64,000 bases of DNA from Thermoanaerobaculia bacterium (GTDB taxonomy: Bacteria; Acidobacteriota; Thermoanaerobaculia; Multivoradales; Multivoraceae), in contig JAJEHN010000012.1 in assembly GCA_022823665.1 (NCBI GenBank), positions 124,001-188,000 on the forward strand. Direction: 5' to 3'. Both the position numbers and the translations under genes were made by a program. Under the pieces are notes generated by a model that saw only the letters and a program-made list of their open reading frames with translations, ran no database searches and had not been told where the DNA came from. This document shows positions 8,669-16,246 of this stretch, piece after piece. Numbering within the stretch: position 1 is the stretch's first letter; every line of letters begins with the position of its first letter.

Positions 8669-9223
8669 CTAGGCCGGCAGGTCACCCACAAGCTCGAACC
8701 AGACCTGCACCTTGCCGTCGTGGACGAGGTACATGGCCGTGATGTTCGAGGTCGTGGGACCGTTCTCGGTCGTGAAGCTCTCCTCCCGCTCGTGGATCAC
8801 GAGATGCCCGAGCACCCGCTCCCGGGTGATCATCAGGTTGGGGTCGGCCAGGCCGCCCATCAACTGCTTCATGTTCTCGAGGATCACCTCGCCGCCTTCG
8901 GTCATCGACCGCGCCCACGCTCCTTCTGCGGCGTGAGTGATGAACCGGGCGTCGTCGGCCACGACGCTGGCGAACGACTCCCAGTCACTCGTCTCGAGCG
9001 CCTTGACGAAGTCGCGGGCGGTCTGCCGATGCGCGATCTCGGCCTCCGTCAGACCCGCGTCGTCACTTGCGGAAGCGGTCTGATCCGCCGCGTCCGGGGC
9101 TTCCTCCTCTGCGGCCCCGGCTTCCTCCGCCGGAGCGCAGGCCGCCGCGACGATGCCCAGCGGAGCCACGGCCAGGAGAGTTCGGCGATCGAAGGGCAGT
9201 GGCGTTTCGGGCTTGGTCGTCAT
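8669..9223 (-). CDS. NTF2/SnoaL-like lipoprotein
   Basis: 184 residues. The signal has an Arg-Arg pair (13-14) and lipobox VAAAC (Cys29), then an acidic Ala/Glu-rich linker to about residue 55. The rest, EAEIAHRQTARDFVKALETSDWESFASVVADDARF followed by an antiparallel-sheet-like region ending KVQVWFELVGDLP, matches the cone-shaped NTF2/SnoaL fold used by hydrolases, isomerases and ligand-binding proteins; no catalytic set is clear. It starts 33 bases after the TonB receptor stop and so is probably co-transcribed with it. A similar NTF2-like domain is fused to the propeller protein at 21727-23463, which has the same promoter element. Confidence 0.75.
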   Translation of the reverse strand: MTTKPETPLPFDRRTLLAVAPLGIVAAACAPAEEAGAAEEEAPDAADQTASASDDAGLTEAEIAHRQTARDFVKALETSDWESFASVVADDARFITHAAEGAWARSMTEGGEVILENMKQLMGGLADPNLMITRERVLGHLVIHEREESFTTENGPTTSNITAMYLVHDGKVQVWFELVGDLPA

Positions 9224-9256
9224 GTCAACAGAGCTCCCTTTCTCGGTCAGTGCGGA

Positions 9257-12076
9257 CTAGAACCCCAGACTCAACCGCAGCGCCAGCCGACGAGGCAGGT
9301 AGTAGAGGCTGGGTACGGGTTCCGTTGGATAGCGCCCCAAACTTGCGTTCGACCAGTAGTAGAAGCCGTCCTCGTTCAGGGCGTTCAGAAGCTGCAGGTC
9401 AACGCCGAGCTTGACACGGTCGCCGAGCGGGAACTGCCGCGACAAGGCGAGGTCGATGAAGGTCTTGTCCGGCATCCGGCGGTCGCCGGTGTACGGCTCG
9501 AGGGGCACCGTCACCACGCCCTGGCTCAGACGAACGCGCGCCGCGTGCCGCCACGGGCGGCCTTGCTCATAGTTGAGAGCGCCGACCGCCTTGAGCTGCC
9601 AGGGCAGATCGACCATTCCCTGAGCCCTGAACACCCACGGCCGGTCGTTCTGCGAGAAGCCTCCCTGGTAGAGATGATGGTTGGGGTCCCGACCCTCCGA
9701 ACTCGTGTAGAAAGCGACGTTTCCGTTCTGCTGGAGCGGGCGAGGCTGAACTCCCTTCGACTCCGACCAGCCGAGCGACGAGTCGAGAGACCAGCGGCCG
9801 GTGTGACGCTTGCGGAAGGTGAGAAAGACGCCCTTGTAGTCCTGCTCGAACTTCGTTCCCGGTGGGGCGTTGGCCGCCGAGCCCGGGTCGTTTGCCTTGC
9901 GTAGCGTCGGTTCTGTGACGACGCTCTTGAGCATGATCGTCTCGCCCGTCAAGGGATTGACGTAGGGAACATCCTCGTACTCGCCGTCGCCCTGGATCTG
10001 CCAACCGATCAGGTCCGTCGTTTCGCTGAGGACGACCTGGGCGCCGAATGCGTACTCCCCGACCTGCTGCTCATAGCCCACGGCGAACTGGTCGGTCTGC
10101 GGCCGCTTCATTCCCTTGACCGGCAGATCGAAGTCGTCGTTGTCGACCGTCCTGAAGTAAGTGAAGGGGCCGTGACGGTTGGCGCTGTAACCGAAGTGAG
10201 CGGGCGGGCGGTTGGGGTGCGGCTGGTTCCACATGGAAACGACGTTCATCTCGTGGTATCGGCCGATGGAGGCCCGCAGTACGCCCTGCCGGTCCCCCTC
10301 GCCGACCTGGTAAGCGAGGCCGAGTCGGGGGTCCACGCTCGAGTAGTCGATGACGTCGGGATAGTGGGGCGTGAACTCTCCGGTGGTCACGCCGCAGTTG
10401 AGCTCACTGCAAAGGTAGGACTCGAGGATCGGCTCGGAGGGGATCTCACCCTTGTCCTGGTCGGCGCGCACGCCGAGATTCAGCGTCAGCCTGTCGCTGA
10501 TGCGCCACGAGTCGTCCACGTAGAACCCGAGAGACTCCGTGTCGCCGCCGTAGTAGTGCGCTGCGCGGGTGTAGATGTAGTAGTTGGCCCCGAACTTGTA
10601 GTAGTACTTGCCGCCGAAGCCGGGATAGACGGCTCCAGCCTGCTCGCCGGTATTGCTGTACTGGAAACCGAACTTGAACTCGTGGCTGCCGTTCAGGTCG
10701 TCGGCGAAGTGGGTCACCTTGGCGTGGCCACGCTGCCACCACACTGGGTAGAGGTAGGGGTAGGTGGGACCGCCGCTATGGGTTGGAACAGGCGTGTTGT
10801 AGTCGATGAGGGGCGGCTCCAGGCTGCCGGTCGCCGACACGTTGCGATCCTTGTTGATGATGTCGTAGAAGTTGCCCTCGAGCACCGTGTTGCTGCCCAC
10901 CACCGACTGGAAGCCGATCCGCCAGTAGGGGATCTCCTCGTACTCGCGGCTGAAGGCTCCTGGATTCGTCTTGAAGGTCCCGGAACCGCCGGACTGGATT
11001 TCCAGGTCCTCGAAACGGCCGTGAGCGGTCAGCGTGTTCGAGTCATTGATCGACCAGTCGAGCTTCAGGCTGGTGTGCGTGGCCTTGTCGCTGCGGACAA
11101 ACTCCGCGATCTCCCCCGGCTCGATCAGCAGGTCTTCCTTGGTCGTGGCGGCGGCGAAGAAGAACAGCTTGTCCCTCTTCAACGGCCCGCCCACCCACAG
11201 GCTGTTGTTCTCGAAGGTGTCTCTCAGGAAGCCCTGCTCTTCCCCGGCCGCGTTCTCGGCCGTGGCTCCGGTAGCCGTCGTGCCCTCGAACTCACCGGTG
11301 TAGGCGAACCGCCCCTGCAAGGTGTTGGTTCCCGACTTGGTCACGATGTTGACCGCGGCCGAGGTCATGTTGCCGTACTCCGCCGGGGCGCCTACGCCGA
11401 GCACCTGGATCTCCGCAATGGTGTCGGGGTCGGTCCAGCCGCCGAAGATGTTGCCGCTGTCCGGAAAGCTGCTGTCGAGTCCGTCGACGTTCCAGGCCAC
11501 GGAGGCCTGATCGCGGCCGTATCCCGAGGGGTGCCCCGAATAGGCACCGACGTTGCCGAGGCGACCGGGCATGCTCATACCGGGAGCCATCAGGGCGAGC
11601 TCCTGGAAGTTGCGCTGGGTTGTCGGCTTCGCGTCGATGAGCTCTTCGGAGTAGCTGACGCTCCCTGAGGAACTCGTCACATCGAGGAGCGGCGCCTCGG
11701 ACGTCACCGTGATCGCCTCCTCGACTCCCGCGACCCGCATCGAGAAGTCCACGACGGCAACGCCGGAGATCGAAACCCGGACGCCTTCCACCGATTCCGG
11801 CTCCAGCCCCTCGAGCGTCGCGGTCAACGTCACCACACCGGGAGGGAGCCCGGCGATCAGGTATTCGCCGTTGACACCGGATACGGACGTGCGCTCGCCA
11901 CGCACAACATCGCCCGTAGCCTGCACCATGACTCCCGGCAGCGCTTCGCCGTCCGCCGAGCGGACCGTGCCGCGCACCGTGCCGACGTTCTGGGCGTAAG
12001 CCGCAGCCGACACGAGAAGCGCCAGAACAACCAGGACGAAGACGAGCTTCGCGGCTAGACGAGGAGACGACGACAT
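9257..12076 (-). CDS. TonB-dependent outer-membrane receptor with carboxypeptidase-regulatory-like domain
   Basis: 939 residues. An AGGGAGG Shine-Dalgarno sequence 5 bases before ATG 12076 and a signal peptide ending SAAAYAQ fix the start. GTVRGTVRSADGEALPGV opens a carboxypeptidase-regulatory-like domain (about 32-115), then comes a plug (around 120-260, including the ELALMAPGMSMPGR block) and a long beta-barrel rich in alternating aromatic residues, ending in Phe (RLSLGF), the usual outer-membrane insertion signal. This is the Oar-like architecture common in Acidobacteriota. It imports large or scarce substrates using TonB energy; the ligand is not readable. It is divergent from the amine dehydrogenase operon and carries the TTCGCT direct-repeat element about 60-90 bases upstream. 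Confidence 0.93.
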   Translation of the reverse strand: MSSSPRLAAKLVFVLVVLALLVSAAAYAQNVGTVRGTVRSADGEALPGVMVQATGDVVRGERTSVSGVNGEYLIAGLPPGVVTLTATLEGLEPESVEGVRVSISGVAVVDFSMRVAGVEEAITVTSEAPLLDVTSSSGSVSYSEELIDAKPTTQRNFQELALMAPGMSMPGRLGNVGAYSGHPSGYGRDQASVAWNVDGLDSSFPDSGNIFGGWTDPDTIAEIQVLGVGAPAEYGNMTSAAVNIVTKSGTNTLQGRFAYTGEFEGTTATGATAENAAGEEQGFLRDTFENNSLWVGGPLKRDKLFFFAAATTKEDLLIEPGEIAEFVRSDKATHTSLKLDWSINDSNTLTAHGRFEDLEIQSGGSGTFKTNPGAFSREYEEIPYWRIGFQSVVGSNTVLEGNFYDIINKDRNVSATGSLEPPLIDYNTPVPTHSGGPTYPYLYPVWWQRGHAKVTHFADDLNGSHEFKFGFQYSNTGEQAGAVYPGFGGKYYYKFGANYYIYTRAAHYYGGDTESLGFYVDDSWRISDRLTLNLGVRADQDKGEIPSEPILESYLCSELNCGVTTGEFTPHYPDVIDYSSVDPRLGLAYQVGEGDRQGVLRASIGRYHEMNVVSMWNQPHPNRPPAHFGYSANRHGPFTYFRTVDNDDFDLPVKGMKRPQTDQFAVGYEQQVGEYAFGAQVVLSETTDLIGWQIQGDGEYEDVPYVNPLTGETIMLKSVVTEPTLRKANDPGSAANAPPGTKFEQDYKGVFLTFRKRHTGRWSLDSSLGWSESKGVQPRPLQQNGNVAFYTSSEGRDPNHHLYQGGFSQNDRPWVFRAQGMVDLPWQLKAVGALNYEQGRPWRHAARVRLSQGVVTVPLEPYTGDRRMPDKTFIDLALSRQFPLGDRVKLGVDLQLLNALNEDGFYYWSNASLGRYPTEPVPSLYYLPRRLALRLSLGF

Positions 12077-12133
12077 ACGGACCTCCCTTGGCGCGGTTTC
12101 AAACACCGTAAGGTTTGCTGCGTTCCCCACCCG

Positions 12134-12167
12134 AGTCAAGGAACTTTTCTTAGCGAATCTGAGCGAA
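12134..12167 (-). promoter_or_regulatory. Direct-repeat operator with TTGAC box upstream of the TonB receptor
   Basis: Read on the minus strand, two TTCGCT half-sites (12167-12162 and 12157-12152) lie exactly 10 bp apart, followed by AAAAG and a TTGACT box (12139-12134) that could be a -35 hexamer. The same arrangement with identical spacing is found at 23605-23638. Tandem half-sites one helical turn apart directly upstream of a -35 box are typical of OmpR/PhoB-type winged-helix activators. No convincing -10 box follows at 16-18 bp, which fits an activator-dependent promoter. Confidence 0.6.
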
Positions 12168-12288
12168 CCTGAAATGCACGTATCTGCCTTGACTTGCAGC
12201 ACCTTCTCCGTCACAGTGATTCGACCTGAACACCGTCGAGAAGGTGGTCACCGGCACCGTCGGAACGCGCCTTCGGGAGGAGGACGAC

Positions 12289-12807
12289 ATGGGTCTTGTG
12301 CGACTACTCGCATGCGGAGGCGCAACGGTCACGCTCCTTGCCGCCCCGGCCGCGGCCGCCGACTCCGAGGAGGCGGCGAACCCGGCCTGCAAGGCCGCTC
12401 ACCACCTGGTCGGCGAGTGGCAGGTACACACCGGTGACGGCGCATTGATGGCCGAGGTCGTCTGGGAGCTGGGGCCGGAGGGCTGCTACCTCGTCGAGGA
12501 GTGGAAGACCCGCATGGAGGGCATACGGGACTTCTTCTGCGTGCTGGTCTACAGCGATACGCGGGACAACTGGAGCTACCTCTCCGCTTCGGGAAAGCCG
12601 GGTGGCCAGAGGATGCGGTTCGAGAACGGGAACATGACGGACAACGAGTTCCGCTTCGAGACGGCTGACCTGGACGAAGGGACGATCGGCCGCTTCAGCT
12701 TCTTCACGCTGCCCGATGGCCGGCTCCGCGAGCTCTCCGTGCTCTCCACCGACGGCGGCGACACGTGGGAAACCGAGTACGAGCTGTTCTGGACCCGAAA
12801 GGAGTAG
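12289..12807 (+). CDS. Secreted lipocalin-like (DUF1579-like) protein
   Basis: 172 residues. GAGGAGG lies 6 bases before ATG 12289, and a signal peptide ends around AAAAAD (residue 24). The mature part, including HHLVGEWQVHTGDG, EGCYLVEEW and FFTLPDGRLRELSV, resembles DUF1579-type proteins with a small beta-barrel fold, of unknown function. Two or three Cys residues could form a disulfide. It ends 2 bases before the heavy-chain gene, so it is the first gene of the TTQ amine dehydrogenase operon. It may be an accessory or substrate-binding factor, but nothing in the sequence proves that. Confidence 0.65.
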   Translation: MGLVRLLACGGATVTLLAAPAAAADSEEAANPACKAAHHLVGEWQVHTGDGALMAEVVWELGPEGCYLVEEWKTRMEGIRDFFCVLVYSDTRDNWSYLSASGKPGGQRMRFENGNMTDNEFRFETADLDEGTIGRFSFFTLPDGRLRELSVLSTDGGDTWETEYELFWTRKE

Positions 12808-12809
12808 GT

Positions 12810-13991
12810 ATGAAGAGGACGTTCTTCGCGCTGGCGCTCGTCGCCTCGATCGGGTTGGCCGGACTTCCCGCCGGGGCGCAGATCGATCCGGCCTCCCTTC
12901 CGGAGCCCCTGACGACCGCGACCCTGCCGGACAAACCGGACGGCGCGCACTGGGTCTGGATCGCGTCCTTCGCCAACTACGCGCACGCTGATCTCATCGA
13001 TGCCGACAGCGGCACCCTGCTCGGCACGATCGAACTCGGCTACCAGGGCCTCCTGCCCCAGATCCCCGGCTCGGGTGACGAGATCTACAACCATGCCGTC
13101 TACATGTCGCGCGGCTACCACGGCGACCTCGTCGAAGTGGTCGAGATCTTCGATGCCAACACGCTCGAGATCAAGGGGGAGATCCCGATCGAGCCGCCGA
13201 AGGCGATGCGGGGGCTGGCGAGCGCCAACCTGACGACCCTGACGGACAACGATCGCTTCCTCATCCAGTCGTTCTTCACGCCCGCCCTGAGCTTCGGGGT
13301 CGTCGACCTGCAGGAGCGGAAGTACGTCGGCGAGATCGAGACGGGCGGCTGCGCGCACACGATGGCGGCAGGCCCGCGCCGGTTCCTGTCGCTGTGCGGC
13401 GACGGATCCGTGCTGACCGTCGACCTGGACGAGAACGGCGCCGAGAGCGGAAGGGAAACTCACCCGGGCTTCTTCGACGCTGAAGGGGACCCCCTCCACC
13501 CCACCGGCGCCAGGTCGGGGGACGTCTGGTACTTCGCCTCGGTGCGCGGCGTGATGCACGCCGTCGACACGAGCGGCGGCGGGATCAGCTTCCAGGAACC
13601 CTGGACGTTCCGTGACGAGGACGACGCGGGGGTCTGGGTGCCCGCCGCGCCGAACCAGCACATGGCGATCCACGAGGCCTCCGGCCGCCTCTTCCTGCTG
13701 ATGTCCGTGGTCCCGGATCTCGAGCGCAAGCCCGGCGGTTACGACTTCCACCGCGGCTTCGGCTTCGAGACCTGGGTGTTCGACATCGAGAGCCGTGAAC
13801 GACTGGCGCGCTACAAGATGGACAAGGCCGCGGCCGCGATCGCGGTGAGCCAGGACGACGCGCCGCTCCTCTATGTGTCGACCTACAGCCACGTCGACAT
13901 CTACGACGCGAACACGGGCGAGGTGACCCGCACCCTGAACCCCGACGTGGAGGTCAGGGGCGTCCTCGTCATGATGCAGCCCTGGGACTGA
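12810..13991 (+). CDS. mauB: Amine dehydrogenase heavy chain (MauB/AauB family)
   Basis: 393 residues. AAAGGAG precedes ATG 12810; the signal peptide ends at PAGAQ (about 24). Residues 35-393 make the seven-bladed propeller of methylamine or aromatic amine dehydrogenase alpha subunits, for example WIASFANYAHADLIDADSG, the ETGGCAHTMAAGPRRFLSLCGDGS stretch and NQHMAIHEASGRLFLLM. The subunit forms an alpha2-beta2 complex in the periplasm around the TTQ-containing light chain encoded four genes later. The length agrees with the family. The sequence alone does not separate methylamine from aromatic amine specificity; the aau-type gene order with a downstream cytochrome is compatible with either. 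Confidence 0.88.
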   Translation: MKRTFFALALVASIGLAGLPAGAQIDPASLPEPLTTATLPDKPDGAHWVWIASFANYAHADLIDADSGTLLGTIELGYQGLLPQIPGSGDEIYNHAVYMSRGYHGDLVEVVEIFDANTLEIKGEIPIEPPKAMRGLASANLTTLTDNDRFLIQSFFTPALSFGVVDLQERKYVGEIETGGCAHTMAAGPRRFLSLCGDGSVLTVDLDENGAESGRETHPGFFDAEGDPLHPTGARSGDVWYFASVRGVMHAVDTSGGGISFQEPWTFRDEDDAGVWVPAAPNQHMAIHEASGRLFLLMSVVPDLERKPGGYDFHRGFGFETWVFDIESRERLARYKMDKAAAAIAVSQDDAPLLYVSTYSHVDIYDANTGEVTRTLNPDVEVRGVLVMMQPWD

Positions 13992-13998
13992 CTCGTCC

Positions 13999-14559
13999 AT
14001 GAGCCTTGGCATCGACCCGGTCTTCCAGATCGCCGCGCGGGTTCTGCTCACGCTGCTGTTTCTCGGCACCGCCGTGCACAAGCTGCGCGACCTGCGGACC
14101 ACCTCGGCGATCACGTCCCGCTACCTGCAGGGCTTCGGCCTGCCCCGTTCGCCCGTGCTCGCCGCCTTCGTGACCGCGGTCCTGGTTGCCGCCGAGTTCG
14201 TCGCCGCCGGACTCTGCGCCGTCTACCCCTCGGGAGCGGCGGCTGCGGGTCTGGTTGCCGGACTGCTCGGCGTATACGCGCTCGGCATGTCCGTGAGCAT
14301 CGCGCGCGGCATCGCACCCGAGGACTGCGGCTGCTCCTGGGCCGGAACCGCCGGGCAGCCGGCAGGATGGGCTCTGGTGCTGAGGAATCTCGTGCTGATC
14401 GCCGTGGCCCTGCTGCTGGCGCCACAGGCTGCCGCTCGGCCCCTCGAGTTCGCCGACTATGCGGGCGCCTTCTCGCTCGGCCTGTTCGCCATCGCCATGT
14501 ACGCTACGGCGGACGTGCTCATCGCGAACCACGGTTTGCTCCGGGAGGGGACGTCTTGA
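13999..14559 (+). CDS. mauE: Methylamine utilisation protein MauE
   Basis: 186-residue integral membrane protein with four or five hydrophobic helices (about 8-25, 52-72, 77-97, 120-138, 150-170) in the DoxX/MauE fold. A Cys pair in APEDCGCSWAG (about 112-116) is the conserved redox-like motif of MauE. MauE and MauD are needed for export, disulfide formation or stability of the light chain, which has six disulfides. It starts 7 bases after the heavy chain, and its stop overlaps the mauD start. Confidence 0.85.
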   Translation: MSLGIDPVFQIAARVLLTLLFLGTAVHKLRDLRTTSAITSRYLQGFGLPRSPVLAAFVTAVLVAAEFVAAGLCAVYPSGAAAAGLVAGLLGVYALGMSVSIARGIAPEDCGCSWAGTAGQPAGWALVLRNLVLIAVALLLAPQAAARPLEFADYAGAFSLGLFAIAMYATADVLIANHGLLREGTS

Positions 14560-15194
14560 CGACCTCCGTCGGCATCCTGTTCGCGATCATGGGCTTCGCG
14601 ATTCTCGGTCTGGCCGTGGTGACCTTCGCGCTCGCCCGCCAGGTGGGCGTGATCCACCAGCGGATCGGCCCGGTCGGCGCGCTGGCGCTGAGCAAGACGG
14701 TGCGCGTCGGCGAGAAGTCGCCGGAGTTCCGGCTGGACGCCCTGGGCGGCGAAGCGATCGTCCTGGGCGCTCCCGATCCGGACGGCAAGAGCACGTTGAT
14801 CACGTTCCTGACACCCAAGTGTCCGGTGTGCGCCCAGCTCCTTCCGGCCCTCCGATCCATCGCCCGTAAAGAGTCGGACTGGCTGCGACTCGTTTTCGCG
14901 AGCGACGGTGATCCGGCGCAGCATGCCGAGTTTCGAACCAGGAGCCGGCTCGACGACTTCGCCTACGTGCTCTCGCCGGAGCTCGGCATGACCTATGAGA
15001 TCGGCAAGCTCCCGTATGGCGTCCTGCTCGACGAGAACGGGGTCGTCGCGGCCCAGGGGCTCACGAACAGCAGGGAGCACGTCGAGAGCCTGTTCGAGGC
15101 GAAGAGGCTGGGCGTCAGTTCGATACAGGAGTTTCTCGAGCACCAGGAAGAAGGCCGGGTGCTCATTGCGGGGGGTTCACAACAACCATCGTGA
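14556..15194 (+). CDS. mauD: Methylamine utilisation protein MauD (thioredoxin-like)
   Basis: 212 residues. An N-terminal membrane anchor (about 5-28) is followed by a thioredoxin/AhpC-like domain with the active-site motif C89-P-V-C92 in FLTPKCPVCAQLLP. MauD is thought to act as a periplasmic disulfide isomerase or carrier for the cysteine-rich light chain. The TTG start overlaps the mauE stop (TTGA) and is preceded by GGGAGGGG; GTC just upstream cannot start. It sits between MauE and the light chain, the standard mau/aau order. Confidence 0.87.
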   Translation: MTTSVGILFAIMGFAILGLAVVTFALARQVGVIHQRIGPVGALALSKTVRVGEKSPEFRLDALGGEAIVLGAPDPDGKSTLITFLTPKCPVCAQLLPALRSIARKESDWLRLVFASDGDPAQHAEFRTRSRLDDFAYVLSPELGMTYEIGKLPYGVLLDENGVVAAQGLTNSREHVESLFEAKRLGVSSIQEFLEHQEEGRVLIAGGSQQPS

Positions 15195-15202
15195 GGTTTG
15201 CC

Positions 15203-15721
15203 ATGAACTGGTTCGACAACATCTCGGTTCGCGCGGCCACTCGTCTGGCCGACAAGACCTCCCGGCGATCTGTGCTGGGTTCCATCGGCAGCGCCATCGC
15301 CGGCGGCGTTCTGTTGCCGCTGCTGCCGGTGGACCGGACGTTCGCGCAGGAAGCCGGGGACGACGCGGCCGAACCCATGCAGGATCCCATGCAATGCGAC
15401 TACTGGGCGTACTGCTCGGTCGACGGCTGGCTCTGCGGATGCTGCGGCGGTTCGACGAGTTCCTGTCCGCCGGGGTCCAAGGCCGCGCCCATCACCTGGA
15501 CCGGCACCTGCCTGAATCCGGCGGACGGCAAGAGCTACGTCGTCGCCTACCATGACTGCTGCGGCGCCTTCCCCTGCCAGCGCTGCTACTGCAACACGAA
15601 CGAAGGCGACACCATGCGCTATCACCCCCAGCGTTCGAACTCGGTCCTGTGGTGCGGCAACGGCGGTACCCCCTTCGGCTACAACTGCACGATGTCCCGC
15701 ATCCTCTCGGTCGCTGAATAG
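15203..15721 (+). CDS. mauA: Amine dehydrogenase light chain, TTQ-containing (MauA/AauA)
   Basis: 172 residues with a long Tat-type leader (SRRSVLG at about 20-26, hydrophobic to 42, cleavage near FAQ). The mature domain keeps the light-chain pattern CDYW, CSVDG, CPPGSK, AYHDCCG, CYC and YNC. Trp99 (ITWTGTC) and Trp150 (VLWCGNG) align with the two tryptophans that crosslink to tryptophan tryptophylquinone (57 and 108 in Paracoccus MADH); Asp118 in YHDCC and Asp74 in CSVDG align with the conserved catalytic and maturation aspartates. The full cofactor site is therefore present. I chose ATG 15203 with GAGG upstream because known light chains start with a similar MxWFD; GTG 15191 is an alternative. 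Confidence 0.93.
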   Translation: MNWFDNISVRAATRLADKTSRRSVLGSIGSAIAGGVLLPLLPVDRTFAQEAGDDAAEPMQDPMQCDYWAYCSVDGWLCGCCGGSTSSCPPGSKAAPITWTGTCLNPADGKSYVVAYHDCCGAFPCQRCYCNTNEGDTMRYHPQRSNSVLWCGNGGTPFGYNCTMSRILSVAE

Positions 15722-15730
15722 GACTTCGAA

Positions 15731-16174
15731 GTGCATCGCCCACTCGTCCTGCTCACGATCCTCGTGGTGTGCACAGGCGCGGCCGCGGCAGGGGCCGAGG
15801 CGGACGACGCGGACACCTACCGTCTCGCTCACCTCGACTACATGCTGCACTGCCAGGGCTGCCACATGGCCGACGGCTCCGGCGTGGAGGGCACGGTCCC
15901 CCCCCTGCCCGGCGAGGTGGGCAAGTACATCGCCAGCCCCGAATGGCGGGACTATCTCGTCCAGGTGCCCGGCGCCTCCCAGGCCCTGATCGACGACGAG
16001 GCCCTGGCGCGATTGATGACCTGGATCGTCCAGCGTTTCGATCCGGAGAACGCGAAGGATCTGAAGCCCTACGAGGCAGCGGAGGTCGGACGACTGCGCC
16101 GTCAGCCGGTCACCAACCCGACCGAGGTGCGGCGGCGGATCATCGCCGGGCTTTCCGAGCAACCTCAGGACTAG
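15731..16174 (+). CDS. Mono-heme c-type cytochrome of the amine dehydrogenase operon
   Basis: 147 residues with a signal peptide (about 1-20) and one heme motif, C41-Q-G-C44-H45, in LDYMLHCQGCHMADGSG. Met residues further on (for example in ALARLMTWIV) could supply the sixth ligand. As the last operon gene, 9 bases after the light chain, it is the probable electron acceptor of the dehydrogenase, in place of amicyanin or azurin, passing electrons toward a terminal oxidase. A single heme and short length exclude the diheme enzyme MauG. The start is GTG. Confidence 0.82.
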   Translation: MHRPLVLLTILVVCTGAAAAGAEADDADTYRLAHLDYMLHCQGCHMADGSGVEGTVPPLPGEVGKYIASPEWRDYLVQVPGASQALIDDEALARLMTWIVQRFDPENAKDLKPYEAAEVGRLRRQPVTNPTEVRRRIIAGLSEQPQD

Positions 16175-16218
16175 AGCCACCGGACATCGCGATCGGCCGA
16201 AGCCGCCAGCCCCGCTGG

Positions 16219-16224
16219 TAGGCT
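16219..16224 (+). promoter_or_regulatory. Candidate -10 box TAGGCT upstream of the winged-helix/TPR regulator
   Basis: TAGGCT followed by CT ends 22 bases before the GTG start at 16247. The gene has no good Shine-Dalgarno sequence. No clear -35 box. Confidence 0.25.
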
Positions 16225-16246
16225 CTGCCGACCTTCCCGTCCGGCC

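Noticed and set aside
10172..11668. Plus-strand open frame opposite the TonB receptor
   Set aside because: Val/Gly/Arg-rich shadow of the receptor barrel region, with no start signal.
15731..16174. Reading of the operon cytochrome as MauG
   Set aside because: MauG is a diheme protein of about 350-370 residues; this product has a single CxxCH in 147 residues.
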